Made by a program: the position numbers and the translations under genes. Below the pieces are notes generated by a model. It did no database searches and was not told the origin of the DNA. It was given only the letters and a program-made list of their open reading frames with translations. DNA of 48,238 nucleotides from an uncultured Oscillospiraceae bacterium (GTDB lineage Bacteria; Bacillota; Clostridia; Oscillospirales; Ruminococcaceae). The stretch is from contig CAKSKU010000019.1 in NCBI GenBank assembly GCA_934465295.1, positions 1-48,238 on the forward strand. Reading direction: 5' to 3'. Of the stretch, positions 7,224 through 15,031 are shown piece after piece (positions within the stretch are counted from its first letter, which is position 1; each line of letters opens with the position of its first letter).

Positions 7224-8093
7224 ATGAATATTGATGAGATATTGCAACGTACTGACAGCGAAGTTGTTCCGCTGCCTGTTCTGCGACTTATACCTATAAA
7301 AGGGAAGGGTGGCTTGTTTGACAGCAAGCTGGGCGGAACACCGTATTTCCCGAAAAATATGGGATACCCGAGGGGAATATCGGGCGATTATGCAGGAAAG
7401 CCGCTCAGACTTCTGGTTCAGCTCAATTTTGGACAATTACCTCATATAGACGATTTTCCCGAAAATGGAATTCTACAGATCTTTCTTGCTTGCGAAAATG
7501 ATGGCCTTTATGGCTTTGATTATTATAATAAAGAGGAACAGACTATTCAGAATGGTTTCAGAGTCATCTATCACCGTGACATTATCACTGACGTTTCCCA
7601 ACTGATGTCAGACGAGGATGTTCCGACAGCGGAATTTAGTGATGATGAATATGATTTTCCGATTCGTGGTGAATTTGTGCTTAAATATGAAGAACCAATT
7701 TTGGGATATGGAACACCTGATGATTTCCTTTTTAAAAAGACATTTTTGAAAAATTACAATGAAATGTCGGGTGAACCGATTGAGGATATTTATAAGCTTG
7801 ATGACGAAGTGGAAGATCTGATCTATGAAAGAAACCCAAAATGCGCTGCGATGATCGGAGGATACCCTGTCTTTTCTCAACATGATCCAAGGGAAGGCAG
7901 TTTGCGGCTTGGATCATTCAACAGAGTTCTTTTTGAGCTTTTTGATCTGGAAAGCGATGAGGTAAACTCTTGGGGAGGACACGATTATGAAATAATTTGG
8001 GGAGATGTGGGAACAGGATCGTTCCTCATTCCTGCTGATAAGCTGAAAGAATGTGATTTTTCGGCTGTACTTTATAATTATGACTGTGGCTGA
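7224..8093 (+). CDS. YwqG/DUF1963 family protein
   Basis: A 289-aa cytoplasmic protein of the DUF1963 (YwqG-like) family. The family shape is clear: GGLFDSKLGGTPYFP near the N-terminus, LRLLVQLNFGQLP, the ILQIFLACENDGLYG strand pair, and a late MIGGYPVFSQHDPR motif. The molecular function of this family is not known; members are common in Firmicutes and often orphan. The start is chosen at the ATG with AAAGGGTGG upstream; a GTG one codon earlier is equally possible. It stands alone between its own promoter and terminator. Confidence 0.85.
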   Translation: MNIDEILQRTDSEVVPLPVLRLIPIKGKGGLFDSKLGGTPYFPKNMGYPRGISGDYAGKPLRLLVQLNFGQLPHIDDFPENGILQIFLACENDGLYGFDYYNKEEQTIQNGFRVIYHRDIITDVSQLMSDEDVPTAEFSDDEYDFPIRGEFVLKYEEPILGYGTPDDFLFKKTFLKNYNEMSGEPIEDIYKLDDEVEDLIYERNPKCAAMIGGYPVFSQHDPREGSLRLGSFNRVLFELFDLESDEVNSWGGHDYEIIWGDVGTGSFLIPADKLKECDFSAVLYNYDCG

Positions 8094-8110
8094 TCGAATA
8101 TCTTATAAAA

Positions 8111-8153
8111 AAGCCATAATTGCTGTGACGAAATTGCAGCAATTATGGCTTTT
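8111..8153 (+). terminator. Intrinsic terminator after the DUF1963 gene
   Basis: A 15-bp stem (AAGCCATAATTGCTG with CAGCAATTATGGCTT) followed by T. Confidence 0.85.
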
Positions 8154-8186
8154 GGTGTCTTTCTATAAAAAGTTGTTTGCGTAAAA

Positions 8187-8222
8187 GAAAAAACTGCTTA
8201 AACAAAAGTTTAAACAGTTTTA
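8187..8222 (-). terminator. Terminator of the leftward tRNA operon
   Basis: On the minus strand AAAACTGTTTAAAC pairs with GTTTAAGCAGTTTT and T residues follow, directly after tRNA-His. Confidence 0.85.
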
Positions 8223-8223
8223 G

Positions 8224-8301
8224 TGGGGTGGGAGATGGGATTCGAACCCACGATCTTCGGGACCACAATCCGACGCTTTAACCAACTAAGCTACACCCAC
8301 C
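8224..8301 (-). tRNA. tRNA-His (GTG)
   Basis: The minus strand folds with anticodon GTG. The extra 5' G (G-1) opposite C73 typical of tRNA-His is encoded, and CCA is present at the 3' end. There is one T-T mismatch at 6-67 of the acceptor. It is the last tRNA of a three-tRNA leftward operon. Confidence 0.93.
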
Positions 8302-8305
8302 ATAT

Positions 8306-8382
8306 TGGTGCGTCATACTGGATTCGAACCAGTGGCTTACTGCTTAGAAGGCAGTTACTCTATCCAGCTGAGTTAATGACGC
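8306..8382 (-). tRNA. tRNA-Arg (TCT)
   Basis: Minus strand: acceptor GCGTCAT pairs with ATGACGC, anticodon TCT (reads AGA/AGG), encoded CCA. It is the middle tRNA of the Gly-Arg-His operon. Confidence 0.94.
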
Positions 8383-8404
8383 ACATAAAAGCGTTAGGGA
8401 AAAG

Positions 8405-8478
8405 TGGAGCGAGTGATGGGAATCGAACCCACGCAACCAGCTTGGAAGGCTAGTGTTCTACCATTGAACTACACTCGC
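8405..8478 (-). tRNA. tRNA-Gly (TCC)
   Basis: Minus strand: acceptor GCGAGTG pairs with CACTCGC, anticodon TCC, encoded CCA. It is the first tRNA after the promoter at 8506-8534. With the GCC isoacceptor at 82-157 it covers all glycine codons. Confidence 0.95.
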
Positions 8479-8505
8479 ATTATGTCTTCCCTAACGACGA
8501 TATTT

Positions 8506-8534
8506 ATTATACCATATACAAAATCAAATGTCAA
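8506..8534 (-). promoter_or_regulatory. Consensus promoter of the tRNA-Gly/Arg/His operon
   Basis: Minus strand TTGACA, 17 bp, TATAAT with extended TGG: a full-consensus promoter as expected for stable RNA. Confidence 0.92.
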
Positions 8535-8627
8535 TACCTTTTTTGAAAAAATTTATTCTTTCGGGAATTTTTTCAGAGCATAAATTATAAGGAAGTTCCA
8601 AACTGTTTGCCTGTGGAGCGTCAGACC

Positions 8628-9752
8628 TTAAAGCTCATCATATCTATCAAGAAAATTATGAATACCGTTTTTGTCTTTGTACTGTACGACTGCGTTAAGA
8701 TCGACATTTTCAATGCTGCGGAATATGTTCATCTCGACCTGCGGATTTACCTTTTTCAGATCGGCAATAAGATGCTTTATTTCCTGACGCTTTGAAACAG
8801 GACCCGTCGGATTGCAGGAAGTGCAGGTGTCCGTGAAACGGCAGGCGCATTGTATAAAATGCAAACCGTTGTAGTCACGCCAACGCTTGATGTCGTCCTC
8901 ACGGATAAGATACATCGGACGGATTATCTCCATTCCCTCGAAATTATCGCTGTGAAGCTTTGGCATCATCGTCCTGACCTGACCGCCGTAAAGCATACTC
9001 ATAAGTATCGTTTCGATAACATCGTCAAAGTGATGTCCGAGCGCAATTTTATTACAGCCGAGAGCCTTTGCCTTGCTGTAAAGATGACCTCTTCTCATTC
9101 TCGCGCAAAGATAGCAGGCGTTCTTGTCAACGTTATAGACCGACTGAAAAATATCCGACTCGAAAACAGTTATCGGTATCGACATCGAAGCCGCATTTTT
9201 TTCAATAATGCTGCGGTTCTCGGGACTGTAACCCGGATCCATTACAAGAAAAACAAGCTCAAACGGGAACTTCTGATGCCTCTGCATCTCCTGAAAAAGC
9301 TTCGCCATAAGCATCGAATCCTTGCCGCCCGAAATGCAGACCGCGATTTTGTCATTCGGCTGAACAAGCTCATAAGTGATTACAGCCTTTGCGAATTTGC
9401 TCCAAAGCGAGTGGTGAAATTTCTTCTGTAAGCTTTTTTCGACCTGATCGGTGATCTCTCGGTTTTCCAGTTCTATACGAAGCCAGTCTACATATCCGCC
9501 TGCAAGATTGTAAGCGTCAAAACCCTTTTCGCAAAGTGCGTCGGCAGCATCACGGCTTATAAGTCCGCTCTTGCAGCATATTACAAGCTTTTTATCGGCA
9601 GGAAGTTCCGCATTTTCAAGCTTTTCCTGCGGAATATTCACCGCACCGTCAATGTGACCGTAAGAAAAAGCGTATTCATCACGCATATCGATAAGCATAT
9701 ATGAATCGGCTGAAAGCTTTTTCAGCTCTGAAACAGTAATTTCGTTGTTCAT
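8628..9752 (-). CDS. Rhodanese-TtcA fusion, tRNA thiolation ATPase
   Basis: A 374-aa two-domain protein. Residues 1-95 are a rhodanese domain (EYAFSYGHIDGAVNIP; persulfide Cys60 in CKSG). Residues about 105-374 are a PP-loop ATP pyrophosphatase of the TtcA group with SGGKDS at 141-146, the CYLC pair (C213, C216), GHHFDD and a late Cys cluster (C301, C303, C309, C312). TtcA thiolates cytidine 32 of tRNA, adenylating the base and using an iron-sulfur cluster. The fused rhodanese would supply sulfur in cis. I favour the ATG at 9752; an upstream TTG would consume the AAAGGA ribosome site. It is a single gene with its own promoter. The exact tRNA base modified is not certain. Confidence 0.85.
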   Translation of the reverse strand: MNNEITVSELKKLSADSYMLIDMRDEYAFSYGHIDGAVNIPQEKLENAELPADKKLVICCKSGLISRDAADALCEKGFDAYNLAGGYVDWLRIELENREITDQVEKSLQKKFHHSLWSKFAKAVITYELVQPNDKIAVCISGGKDSMLMAKLFQEMQRHQKFPFELVFLVMDPGYSPENRSIIEKNAASMSIPITVFESDIFQSVYNVDKNACYLCARMRRGHLYSKAKALGCNKIALGHHFDDVIETILMSMLYGGQVRTMMPKLHSDNFEGMEIIRPMYLIREDDIKRWRDYNGLHFIQCACRFTDTCTSCNPTGPVSKRQEIKHLIADLKKVNPQVEMNIFRSIENVDLNAVVQYKDKNGIHNFLDRYDEL

Positions 9753-9789
9753 TTGCTTCTGATTTCCTTTCAAAAAATGTTCGAGGAAT

Positions 9790-9818
9790 ATTATATCACA
9801 TAAACCCGATTATGTCTA
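9790..9818 (-). promoter_or_regulatory. Promoter of the rhodanese-TtcA gene
   Basis: Minus strand TAGACA, 17 bp, TATAAT with extended TGA. Confidence 0.65.
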
Positions 9819-9902
9819 TATGCTTTGTAAACAAAAACTGACTTATCAGCACCGATTAGTTTATATTGAAAGGATACCGCACAACGATGTCCTTTTCACA
9901 TA

Positions 9903-10073
9903 TTATAAACTCGAAATAAGTACAATTACCGAAACAACAGCGATCACCGCACCGACAGCGGAAATAGTACCGTAAATTTTTTTGGCATTTTCCTCTTTGT
10001 CAGTCTTTAAATAATAAATTCCTGCACCGAGAATACCAAGTCCTATCAAAATTCCAAGAATTCCAACTATCAT
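9903..10073 (-). CDS. Small two-TM membrane protein coupled to the P1B-ATPase
   Basis: A 56-aa protein with two hydrophobic helices (about 2-22 and 33-55) joined by a short charged loop (KTDKEENAKK). I do not recognise a family. Its ATG overlaps the stop of the metal ATPase by the sequence ATGA, and the GGAGG ribosome site lies inside the ATPase gene, so translation is coupled. Such a tight link suggests a small partner or stabiliser of the pump. No clear terminator follows. Confidence 0.7.
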   Translation of the reverse strand: MIVGILGILIGLGILGAGIYYLKTDKEENAKKIYGTISAVGAVIAVVSVIVLISSL

Positions 10074-11944
10074 TTTCTTTTCCTCCAATTTAATATCAAA
10101 GCTGAATTGATTATAACAAGCACCGAACCGCAGTTGTGAACAAGTGCGCCGACAACGGGGTTCAGGACTTTAGTTATCGCAAGGATTATCGCAACAAAGT
10201 TGAGCAGCATCGAGAAAGTAAGGTTTATCCGTATCGTCGTCATCATTCGCTTGGAAAGTGCGAAAAGGTGGGGGAGTTCCTTTACCTCGTCATCGACAAG
10301 CGCAATGTCAGCCGCATCGACCGCAATGTCACTTCCTGCACCGCCCATCGCAATGCCGACATCTGCACGTTTGAGCGCAGGAGCGTCATTTATTCCGTCA
10401 CCGATCATCGCCACACCGCCCGACTTCTGGCTGTCCGCTACGAAATTCAGCTTATCCTCAGGCAGACAGTTCGCCTTTACCTGCGTGATTCCGACCTCAC
10501 GGGCAATGTTCTGCGCCGCATTTTCATTGTCACCCGTCAGAAGTACAGGCTCGACACCAAGCTCTTTCAGCTGTGAGATCATATCACGGCTCTCTGTGCG
10601 AAGCGTGTCCGAAAGTACGATGAAGCCTGCAAGCTCGCCGTTTGCCGCCGTGAAAATTACCGTAGAACCCTTGTGGATAAATTCAGCCGCTTTCTCTGTC
10701 ACTTCCTTGGGAACAGCTATCCCGTTTTCGGTAAGAAGCTTTACATTTCCCGAAAGAATTTCTTTTCCGTCAACGATTCCCTTAACGCCTTTTCCTGCTG
10801 TCATTGAGAAGCTTTCAGCCTTGGAAAAAGCAAGTCCCTTTTCCTTTGCAGAGCGAAGTACAGCCTTTCCGAGCGGATGTTCCGAATAGCTTTCCACAGC
10901 CGCAGTCAAAAACAAAAGCTCGTCTTTTTCCATATTCACAGCGTAAATGTCAACGACCTCGGGCTTTCCGTATGTAAGCGTTCCCGTCTTGTCGAAGCAA
11001 ATTTTCCTTACCTTTGCAAGACGTTCAAGCGCATCACCCTCACGCACGAGAAAACCGTGTTTTGTAACGTTACCGATGCCTGCCATTATAGCCGTTGGTG
11101 TCGCAAGCACAAGCGAGCAGGGGCAGAACACAACAAGTATCGTTACCGCTCTGATTATCTCGCCGCTTATCGCCCATGTAAGTCCTGCCGCCGTCAACGC
11201 TATAACAACAATCCACGTTGCCCACCTGTCTGCAAGTCCGACTATCTTCGCCTTGCCTGCGTCTGCCGATTGAACGAGCTTTATCATTCGCTGTATCGAT
11301 GAATCTTCGCCGACCTTGGAAGCTTTCATTTCAAAAGCACCGAACTGGTTCACCGTTCCCGATGAAACTTCGTCCCCGACGGTCTTGTCAACGGGGAGAG
11401 ATTCGCCCGTCATAACAGCCTGATTGACGCTTGTCTCGCCTGAGATTATAATGCCGTCAACAGCTATCGTTTCGCCCGGGAGAACACGGAGAATATCGCC
11501 GACTTTGACCTGCTCGGCAGGAATTATTTCTTCCTTTCCGCCCGAAATGACCCTTGCAGTCTGCGGAGTAAGATGCACAAGCTTCTCAATTTCTGCTCTC
11601 GCTCTTGCGACCGTGAGATCCTCAAGCAAACCGCCAAGCTGCATAATGAACGCAACTTCGCCTGCCGCAAAATCTTCGCCGATGCATACCGAAGCAATGA
11701 GCGCAAGCGAAACAAGAACGTCTGCTTTTATGTCGAACGCCGTTACAAGACCAATCACAGCTTCAAGTATTATCGGGACACCGCAGAGGATAATAGCCAC
11801 CCACGATAAGTTGAACGGCAGTACGCCGTTGGGAACTGCAAGGCTGACAACAAGCGATATTGCCGAAATTATCAGCAGAGCAATGTCCTTTTTCGTTCCG
11901 CCGAGTTCAAGCAGCTCTTCAAGCTTTCCCATAAGCTTTTTCAT
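10070..11944 (-). CDS. Heavy-metal translocating P1B-type ATPase, no N-terminal HMA domain
   Basis: A 624-aa membrane pump that exports a metal ion by ATP hydrolysis. Visible motifs: actuator TGES at 179-182, CPC metal site at 274-276, phosphorylated Asp in DKTGT at 318-322, SEHPLGK at 354-360, and hinge GDGIND at 515-520. The usual N-terminal metal-binding domain is absent. The last helix carries HNCGS (603-607) in place of the copper (MSSS) or zinc/cadmium (Asp) signatures, so the ion is uncertain. CsoR-type control argues for Cu(I). The ATG at 11944 has AGGA nine bases upstream; earlier in-frame codons lack one. It is followed by a small membrane protein through an ATGA overlap. Confidence 0.88.
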   Translation of the reverse strand: MKKLMGKLEELLELGGTKKDIALLIISAISLVVSLAVPNGVLPFNLSWVAIILCGVPIILEAVIGLVTAFDIKADVLVSLALIASVCIGEDFAAGEVAFIMQLGGLLEDLTVARARAEIEKLVHLTPQTARVISGGKEEIIPAEQVKVGDILRVLPGETIAVDGIIISGETSVNQAVMTGESLPVDKTVGDEVSSGTVNQFGAFEMKASKVGEDSSIQRMIKLVQSADAGKAKIVGLADRWATWIVVIALTAAGLTWAISGEIIRAVTILVVFCPCSLVLATPTAIMAGIGNVTKHGFLVREGDALERLAKVRKICFDKTGTLTYGKPEVVDIYAVNMEKDELLFLTAAVESYSEHPLGKAVLRSAKEKGLAFSKAESFSMTAGKGVKGIVDGKEILSGNVKLLTENGIAVPKEVTEKAAEFIHKGSTVIFTAANGELAGFIVLSDTLRTESRDMISQLKELGVEPVLLTGDNENAAQNIAREVGITQVKANCLPEDKLNFVADSQKSGGVAMIGDGINDAPALKRADVGIAMGGAGSDIAVDAADIALVDDEVKELPHLFALSKRMMTTIRINLTFSMLLNFVAIILAITKVLNPVVGALVHNCGSVLVIINSALILNWRKRK

Positions 11945-12026
11945 TTTCATCATTCCTTTCAAAAAGATCATCAAGAAAGTAAACTTTGAGCCGATGTAAT
12001 AGGGGAATACAGTCAATTTGCTCTTG

Positions 12027-12050
12027 TTTGATAAAGTATTGTTTATCAAA
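12027..12050. repeat. Perfect 9-bp inverted repeat in the metal ATPase leader
   Basis: TTTGATAAA, 6 bp, TTTATCAAA. It lies between the promoter and the ATPase start and would form a leader hairpin or a second operator. Confidence 0.65.
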
Positions 12051-12070
12051 ACTACCTATGGGGGTATATG
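12051..12070 (-). promoter_or_regulatory. Second CsoR-type operator, in the leader
   Basis: ACTACCTATGGGGGTATATG has the A/T-C run-AT-G run-TAT layout of CsoR operators. It lies just downstream of the expected transcription start at about 12076. Confidence 0.6.
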
Positions 12071-12082
12071 TACTTCAACTGC

Positions 12083-12111
12083 ATTATACCATAGGGGGTA
12101 TATGTTGTCAA
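12083..12111 (-). promoter_or_regulatory. Metal ATPase promoter with embedded CsoR-type operator
   Basis: Minus strand TTGACA, 17 bp, TATAAT, extended TGG. The spacer is occupied by ATACCCCCTATGG, and together with the -10 it makes a CsoR-like operator, so bound repressor would block polymerase directly. Confidence 0.8.
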
Positions 12112-12176
12112 TAGGAAAATGAAAATTATTCTATAAGCTATGCTAAAGCCCTAAATCTGCTTTTCGCACAAAGCAT

Positions 12177-12202
12177 AAAAAAAGCAGCCGTTTCCGACTG
12201 CT
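12177..12202 (-). terminator. Intrinsic terminator after csoR
   Basis: Minus strand AGCAGTCG-GAAA-CGGCTGCT followed by T7. It separates csoR from the ATPase promoter. Confidence 0.88.
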
Positions 12203-12220
12203 CATTATACTATATAAAAT

Positions 12221-12493
12221 TTACTGCATATTTGCAAAGCGCTCAATTGCCTTGGTGAAATTGGCTATCTCTTCGGAATCGCCCCGTTCAACAGCGTCCT
12301 TTATGCAATGATTTATGTGTCCCTCAAGAACGACCTGACCTGCCTTGTTGAGCGCAGATTTCGCCGCATTTATCTGCGCAAGGATATCTTCGCAGGGAAC
12401 GTCCTCATCTATCATACGGTCGATCGCATTCACCTGACCGATTATTTTTTTCAGACGTCTGTGCAGATTAGCTGCGTCCATACATTGTTTCAT
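12221..12493 (-). CDS. csoR: CsoR-family copper-sensing repressor
   Basis: A 90-aa all-helical DUF156 repressor. The metal triad is complete: Cys34, His59 and Cys63, spaced C-x24-H-x3-C, the CsoR pattern. The RcnR pattern would need His at the last position, and CstR lacks the His. Apo-CsoR represses copper export genes and leaves DNA on binding Cu(I). Two operator-like sequences lie in front of the P1B-ATPase immediately downstream. The ATG at 12493 has AAGGA eight bases upstream; an earlier in-frame ATG at 12514 would be only a few bases from the transcription start. Confidence 0.9.
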   Translation of the reverse strand: MKQCMDAANLHRRLKKIIGQVNAIDRMIDEDVPCEDILAQINAAKSALNKAGQVVLEGHINHCIKDAVERGDSEEIANFTKAIERFANMQ

Positions 12494-12524
12494 AGCCGTT
12501 TCCTTTCCGATCATCTTTTTCTAT

Positions 12525-12553
12525 ATTATATCAGATGAAAATACGGTTGTCAA
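12525..12553 (-). promoter_or_regulatory. Consensus csoR promoter
   Basis: Minus strand TTGACA, 17 bp, TATAAT with extended TGA. No CsoR-like operator is seen here, so the regulator itself looks constitutive. Confidence 0.85.
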
Positions 12554-12582
12554 GGAAGCGCAGAAAAACACATCTTCCGACC

Positions 12583-12611
12583 TTGAATTATTCTGCATAT
12601 TGTGCTATAAT
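12583..12611 (+). promoter_or_regulatory. Promoter of the interrupted serine hydrolase
   Basis: TTGAAT, 17 bp, TATAAT with extended TGC. Promoter and ribosome site are intact although the gene is interrupted. Confidence 0.75.
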
Positions 12612-12687
12612 TCTAATATTAAAGGAAACACCGAGCATATCAAAGCGATTGGCGGTTTACCTTAGACAAAATGTGAGGTAACAATAT

Positions 12688-13791
12688 ATGAGGACAAAAA
12701 AACTTAACAAAAAAGCAGTCATAATAATAGTATCGGCAGTGGTCGTTGCTGCGGCTGTGCTTATTTCGCTGGCGGCTTACGGGAACTACCGAATGAGCCT
12801 TATTCCGCAGATGTCGGTCGAGGAGATTCTTGAATATGCGCTCAAAGACAATGACAGCGGAGTTATTACGATCGGTACGATAAAGGACGGGCAGACCTCC
12901 TATTTCGTTTATGGAAAAAACGGAGATATGATTGAAAATGACCTGCATATTTATGAGATCGGCTCACTCACAAAAACAGTTACCGCCTCACTCATCAGCA
13001 AAGCCGTATGCGAAGGAAAAATAGACATCGACAGCCCCGTTGATAAGTATATCGAGCTGCCCGAGAAAGAGCATTATCCGACAATAAGAGAGCTTTTGAC
13101 GCATACCTCGGGATATAAGCCGTATTATCTTGAAGCGCCGATGATAAAATATCATTTCAGCCACAAAAATGACTTTTACGGTGTGGGCGACAGCGACATT
13201 ATAAAAAGGCTCGGGAAAACCGATATTGCGGACAAGGATCATTTCTATAATTATTCAAATTTCGGATATGCTGTTCTTGGACTTGTGCTTGAAAATGTCT
13301 ATGCGACCGAATATACAACTCTTGTCAACGAGTATCTTCATAACGATCTCGGTATGCCGAACACCTAAATCTCCGAAATAGACGGCGACCTCGGAAATTA
13401 CTGGGACTGGCAGGCAGGCGATACCTACCTTTCCGCAGGCGGTATCACATCGAATATTGAAGATATGCTGAAATATGCACAGCTTCAGCTTGATGAAAAC
13501 GGCTTTATCGCAAATTCGCATGAAGTGCTGAAGCTTTTTGATGCGAACAACAAATCTTATGAAGCAATGGGGATAAGACTTGACGGTGCGGCTTACGGCT
13601 GGGTATATGACAGCGAGAGCGGGATATTATGGCACAATGGAGGAACTTCAAACTACAATGCTTACCTTGCTTTTTCGGTCGAGGATAACACAGCAGTCGC
13701 AGTTCTTTCAAATCTTGCGCCGAGCGAAAAAATTCCGGCTACCGTACTGGGAAGAAAAATTCTCGGCGAGCTTCTTGAAGATGACGCATAA
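12688..13791 (+). pseudogene. Serine hydrolase (class C beta-lactamase/PBP-like) with in-frame stop
   Basis: A 367-codon frame coding for a membrane-anchored beta-lactamase-family serine hydrolase. It is interrupted by one TAA at 13366-13368, and the frame is open on both sides without a shift. The upstream part has an N-terminal TM (about 9-30), SLTKT (SxxK nucleophile motif) and YSN. The downstream part carries GDTYLSAGGITSNIEDM and HNGG, the third motif. All three catalytic motifs are therefore present but split. Likely a CAA or AAA codon changed to TAA, or it is a sequencing error. The downstream half has no good ribosome site. Family members are D-Ala peptidases or esterases; the substrate is unknown. 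Confidence 0.8.
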
Positions 13792-13801
13792 TTAAATTTT
13801 G

Positions 13802-13834
13802 ACCGTCCTTGTCAATTAGACAGGGGCGGTTTTG
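13802..13834 (+). terminator. Intrinsic terminator after the serine hydrolase
   Basis: ACCGTCCTTGTC pairs with GACAGGGGCGGT (two G-U) around AATTA, followed by TTT. Confidence 0.7.
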
Positions 13835-13839
13835 ACGTA

Positions 13840-13868
13840 TTGACAAGATAAACACAAAGTCGTATAAT
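13840..13868 (+). promoter_or_regulatory. Consensus azlCD promoter
   Basis: TTGACA, 17 bp, TATAAT, without an extended -10. Confidence 0.88.
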
Positions 13869-13902
13869 ATCAAAGTGATTATAACCCAAAAGAGGGATAC
13901 TT

Positions 13903-14610
13903 TTGAAAAATGATAGGATAAAAAAAGCCTTTAAATTCGCCTTTCCGAAAACTCTGCCTATCTTCGCAGGCTTCTGGTTTCTCGGAATGAGCTATGGTAT
14001 ATTGATGCACGTTAAAGGGTTCAGCTTCGTGTATCCATTGTTGATGAGCATAACGATATTCGGCGGTTCGCTTGAATTTATCGCAGTTTCAATGCTTTTA
14101 AGCACGTTTGCACCGCTCCAGACCTTTCTTGTCGCGCTTGTTATACAGTTAAGACACCTTTTTTACGGCGTTTCGATGCTCGAAAAATACAAAGGTACGG
14201 GTTGGAAAAAGCCTTATCTTATCTTCGGTTTGTGCGATGAAAGCTTCTCGATAAATTACAGCACCGAGATACCCGAGGATATCGACAAAGACTGGTTTTA
14301 CTTCTTCGTAACGTTTCTCAACCAGATATATTGGGTAACGGGCGCAGCGATAGGCGGTTTGCTCGGCAACCTCATAAAGTTCAATACCGAGGGACTTTCG
14401 TTCGTAATGACGGCGATGTTCGTTGTGATCTTCCTCGACCAGTGGCTGAAGGAAAAACAGCATATATCGTCCGTTATCGGTTTTGGCGTTTCGCTTTTGT
14501 GCCTTGTGGTCTTCGGCAAGGACAGCTTTATGATACCGACAATGATATGCATTGTCGTGATGCTCACATTGTTCCGCAAGCCTATTGAGGAAAAGGAAGG
14601 AACGGTATGA
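13903..14610 (+). CDS. azlC: AzlC-type branched-chain amino acid exporter, large subunit
   Basis: A 235-aa polytopic membrane protein of the AzlC/BrnF family. The N-terminal signature FPKTLPIFAGFWFLGMSYG, the IFGGSLEFIAVSML helix and the QLRHLFYG motif are all present. With the small AzlD subunit it exports branched-chain amino acids (as in Corynebacterium BrnFE and Bacillus AzlCD). Translation begins at TTG, with AGAGGG six bases upstream; no in-frame ATG precedes the conserved region. Its stop overlaps the azlD start. Confidence 0.9.
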   Translation: MKNDRIKKAFKFAFPKTLPIFAGFWFLGMSYGILMHVKGFSFVYPLLMSITIFGGSLEFIAVSMLLSTFAPLQTFLVALVIQLRHLFYGVSMLEKYKGTGWKKPYLIFGLCDESFSINYSTEIPEDIDKDWFYFFVTFLNQIYWVTGAAIGGLLGNLIKFNTEGLSFVMTAMFVVIFLDQWLKEKQHISSVIGFGVSLLCLVVFGKDSFMIPTMICIVVMLTLFRKPIEEKEGTV

Positions 14611-14933
14611 CCTTAACTCAGGAGATAGTTACAATTGCCCTCTGCGCATTCGGCACAATGATAACAAGATTTTTGCCGTTCATAGTTTTCCGTTCGGATA
14701 AGCCTACACCGAAATATATACAGTACATAGGAAATGCTCTTCCGCCTGCGATATTCGGTATGCTCGTTATCTATTGCCTTAAAGATGTTTCGTTCCTCGG
14801 CGGAAGTCACGGGATCCCCGAAGCTATTGCGATAATCGCAGTTATTGCGCTTCACCTATGGAAAAAGAATATGCTCCTCTCAATCGCAGGCGGAACGGTC
14901 TGCTATATGCTTTTGGTGCAGTTTGTCTTCTAA
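14607..14933 (+). CDS. azlD: AzlD-type branched-chain amino acid exporter, small subunit
   Basis: A 108-aa protein with about four hydrophobic helices, matching AzlD/BrnE in size and in the TRFLPFIVF, YIGNALPPAIFGMLVIY and HLWKKNMLLSI stretches. It pairs with AzlC to form the exporter. Its ATG overlaps the azlC stop (ATGA), so translation is coupled. No clear terminator follows. Confidence 0.9.
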   Translation: MTLTQEIVTIALCAFGTMITRFLPFIVFRSDKPTPKYIQYIGNALPPAIFGMLVIYCLKDVSFLGGSHGIPEAIAIIAVIALHLWKKNMLLSIAGGTVCYMLLVQFVF

Positions 14934-14973
14934 GCATTTCACGCCGAATAATTGCATTTTACATATCAAAAGC

Positions 14974-15001
14974 TTGAATCTTCCTTTGTTTGTGATATGA
15001 T
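14974..15001 (+). promoter_or_regulatory. Promoter of the lipase-LytTR-DUF3021 operon
   Basis: TTGAAT at 14974, 16 bp, TATGAT at 14996 with extended TGA. Confidence 0.65.
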
Positions 15002-15031
15002 GTGAATATCAACAAAAAGGAGATTCAGCTT

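Noticed and set aside
8223..8453. A small plus-strand frame reading GFEPTIFGTTIRR and similar
   Set aside because: It is the translation of antisense tRNA-His, Arg and Gly, a common false gene.
9849..9902. Terminator after the small pump-associated gene
   Set aside because: An imperfect AAAGGA/TCCTTT stem exists but no T-run follows.
11424..11999. A 191-codon plus-strand frame opposite the metal ATPase
   Set aside because: Antisense shadow of a well-supported P1B-ATPase, no ribosome site, low-complexity Ser/Thr product.
13366..13368. TAA read as an amino acid (recoding) in the serine hydrolase
   Set aside because: Many genes here end in TAA and none other contains one inside; no recoding structure is visible.
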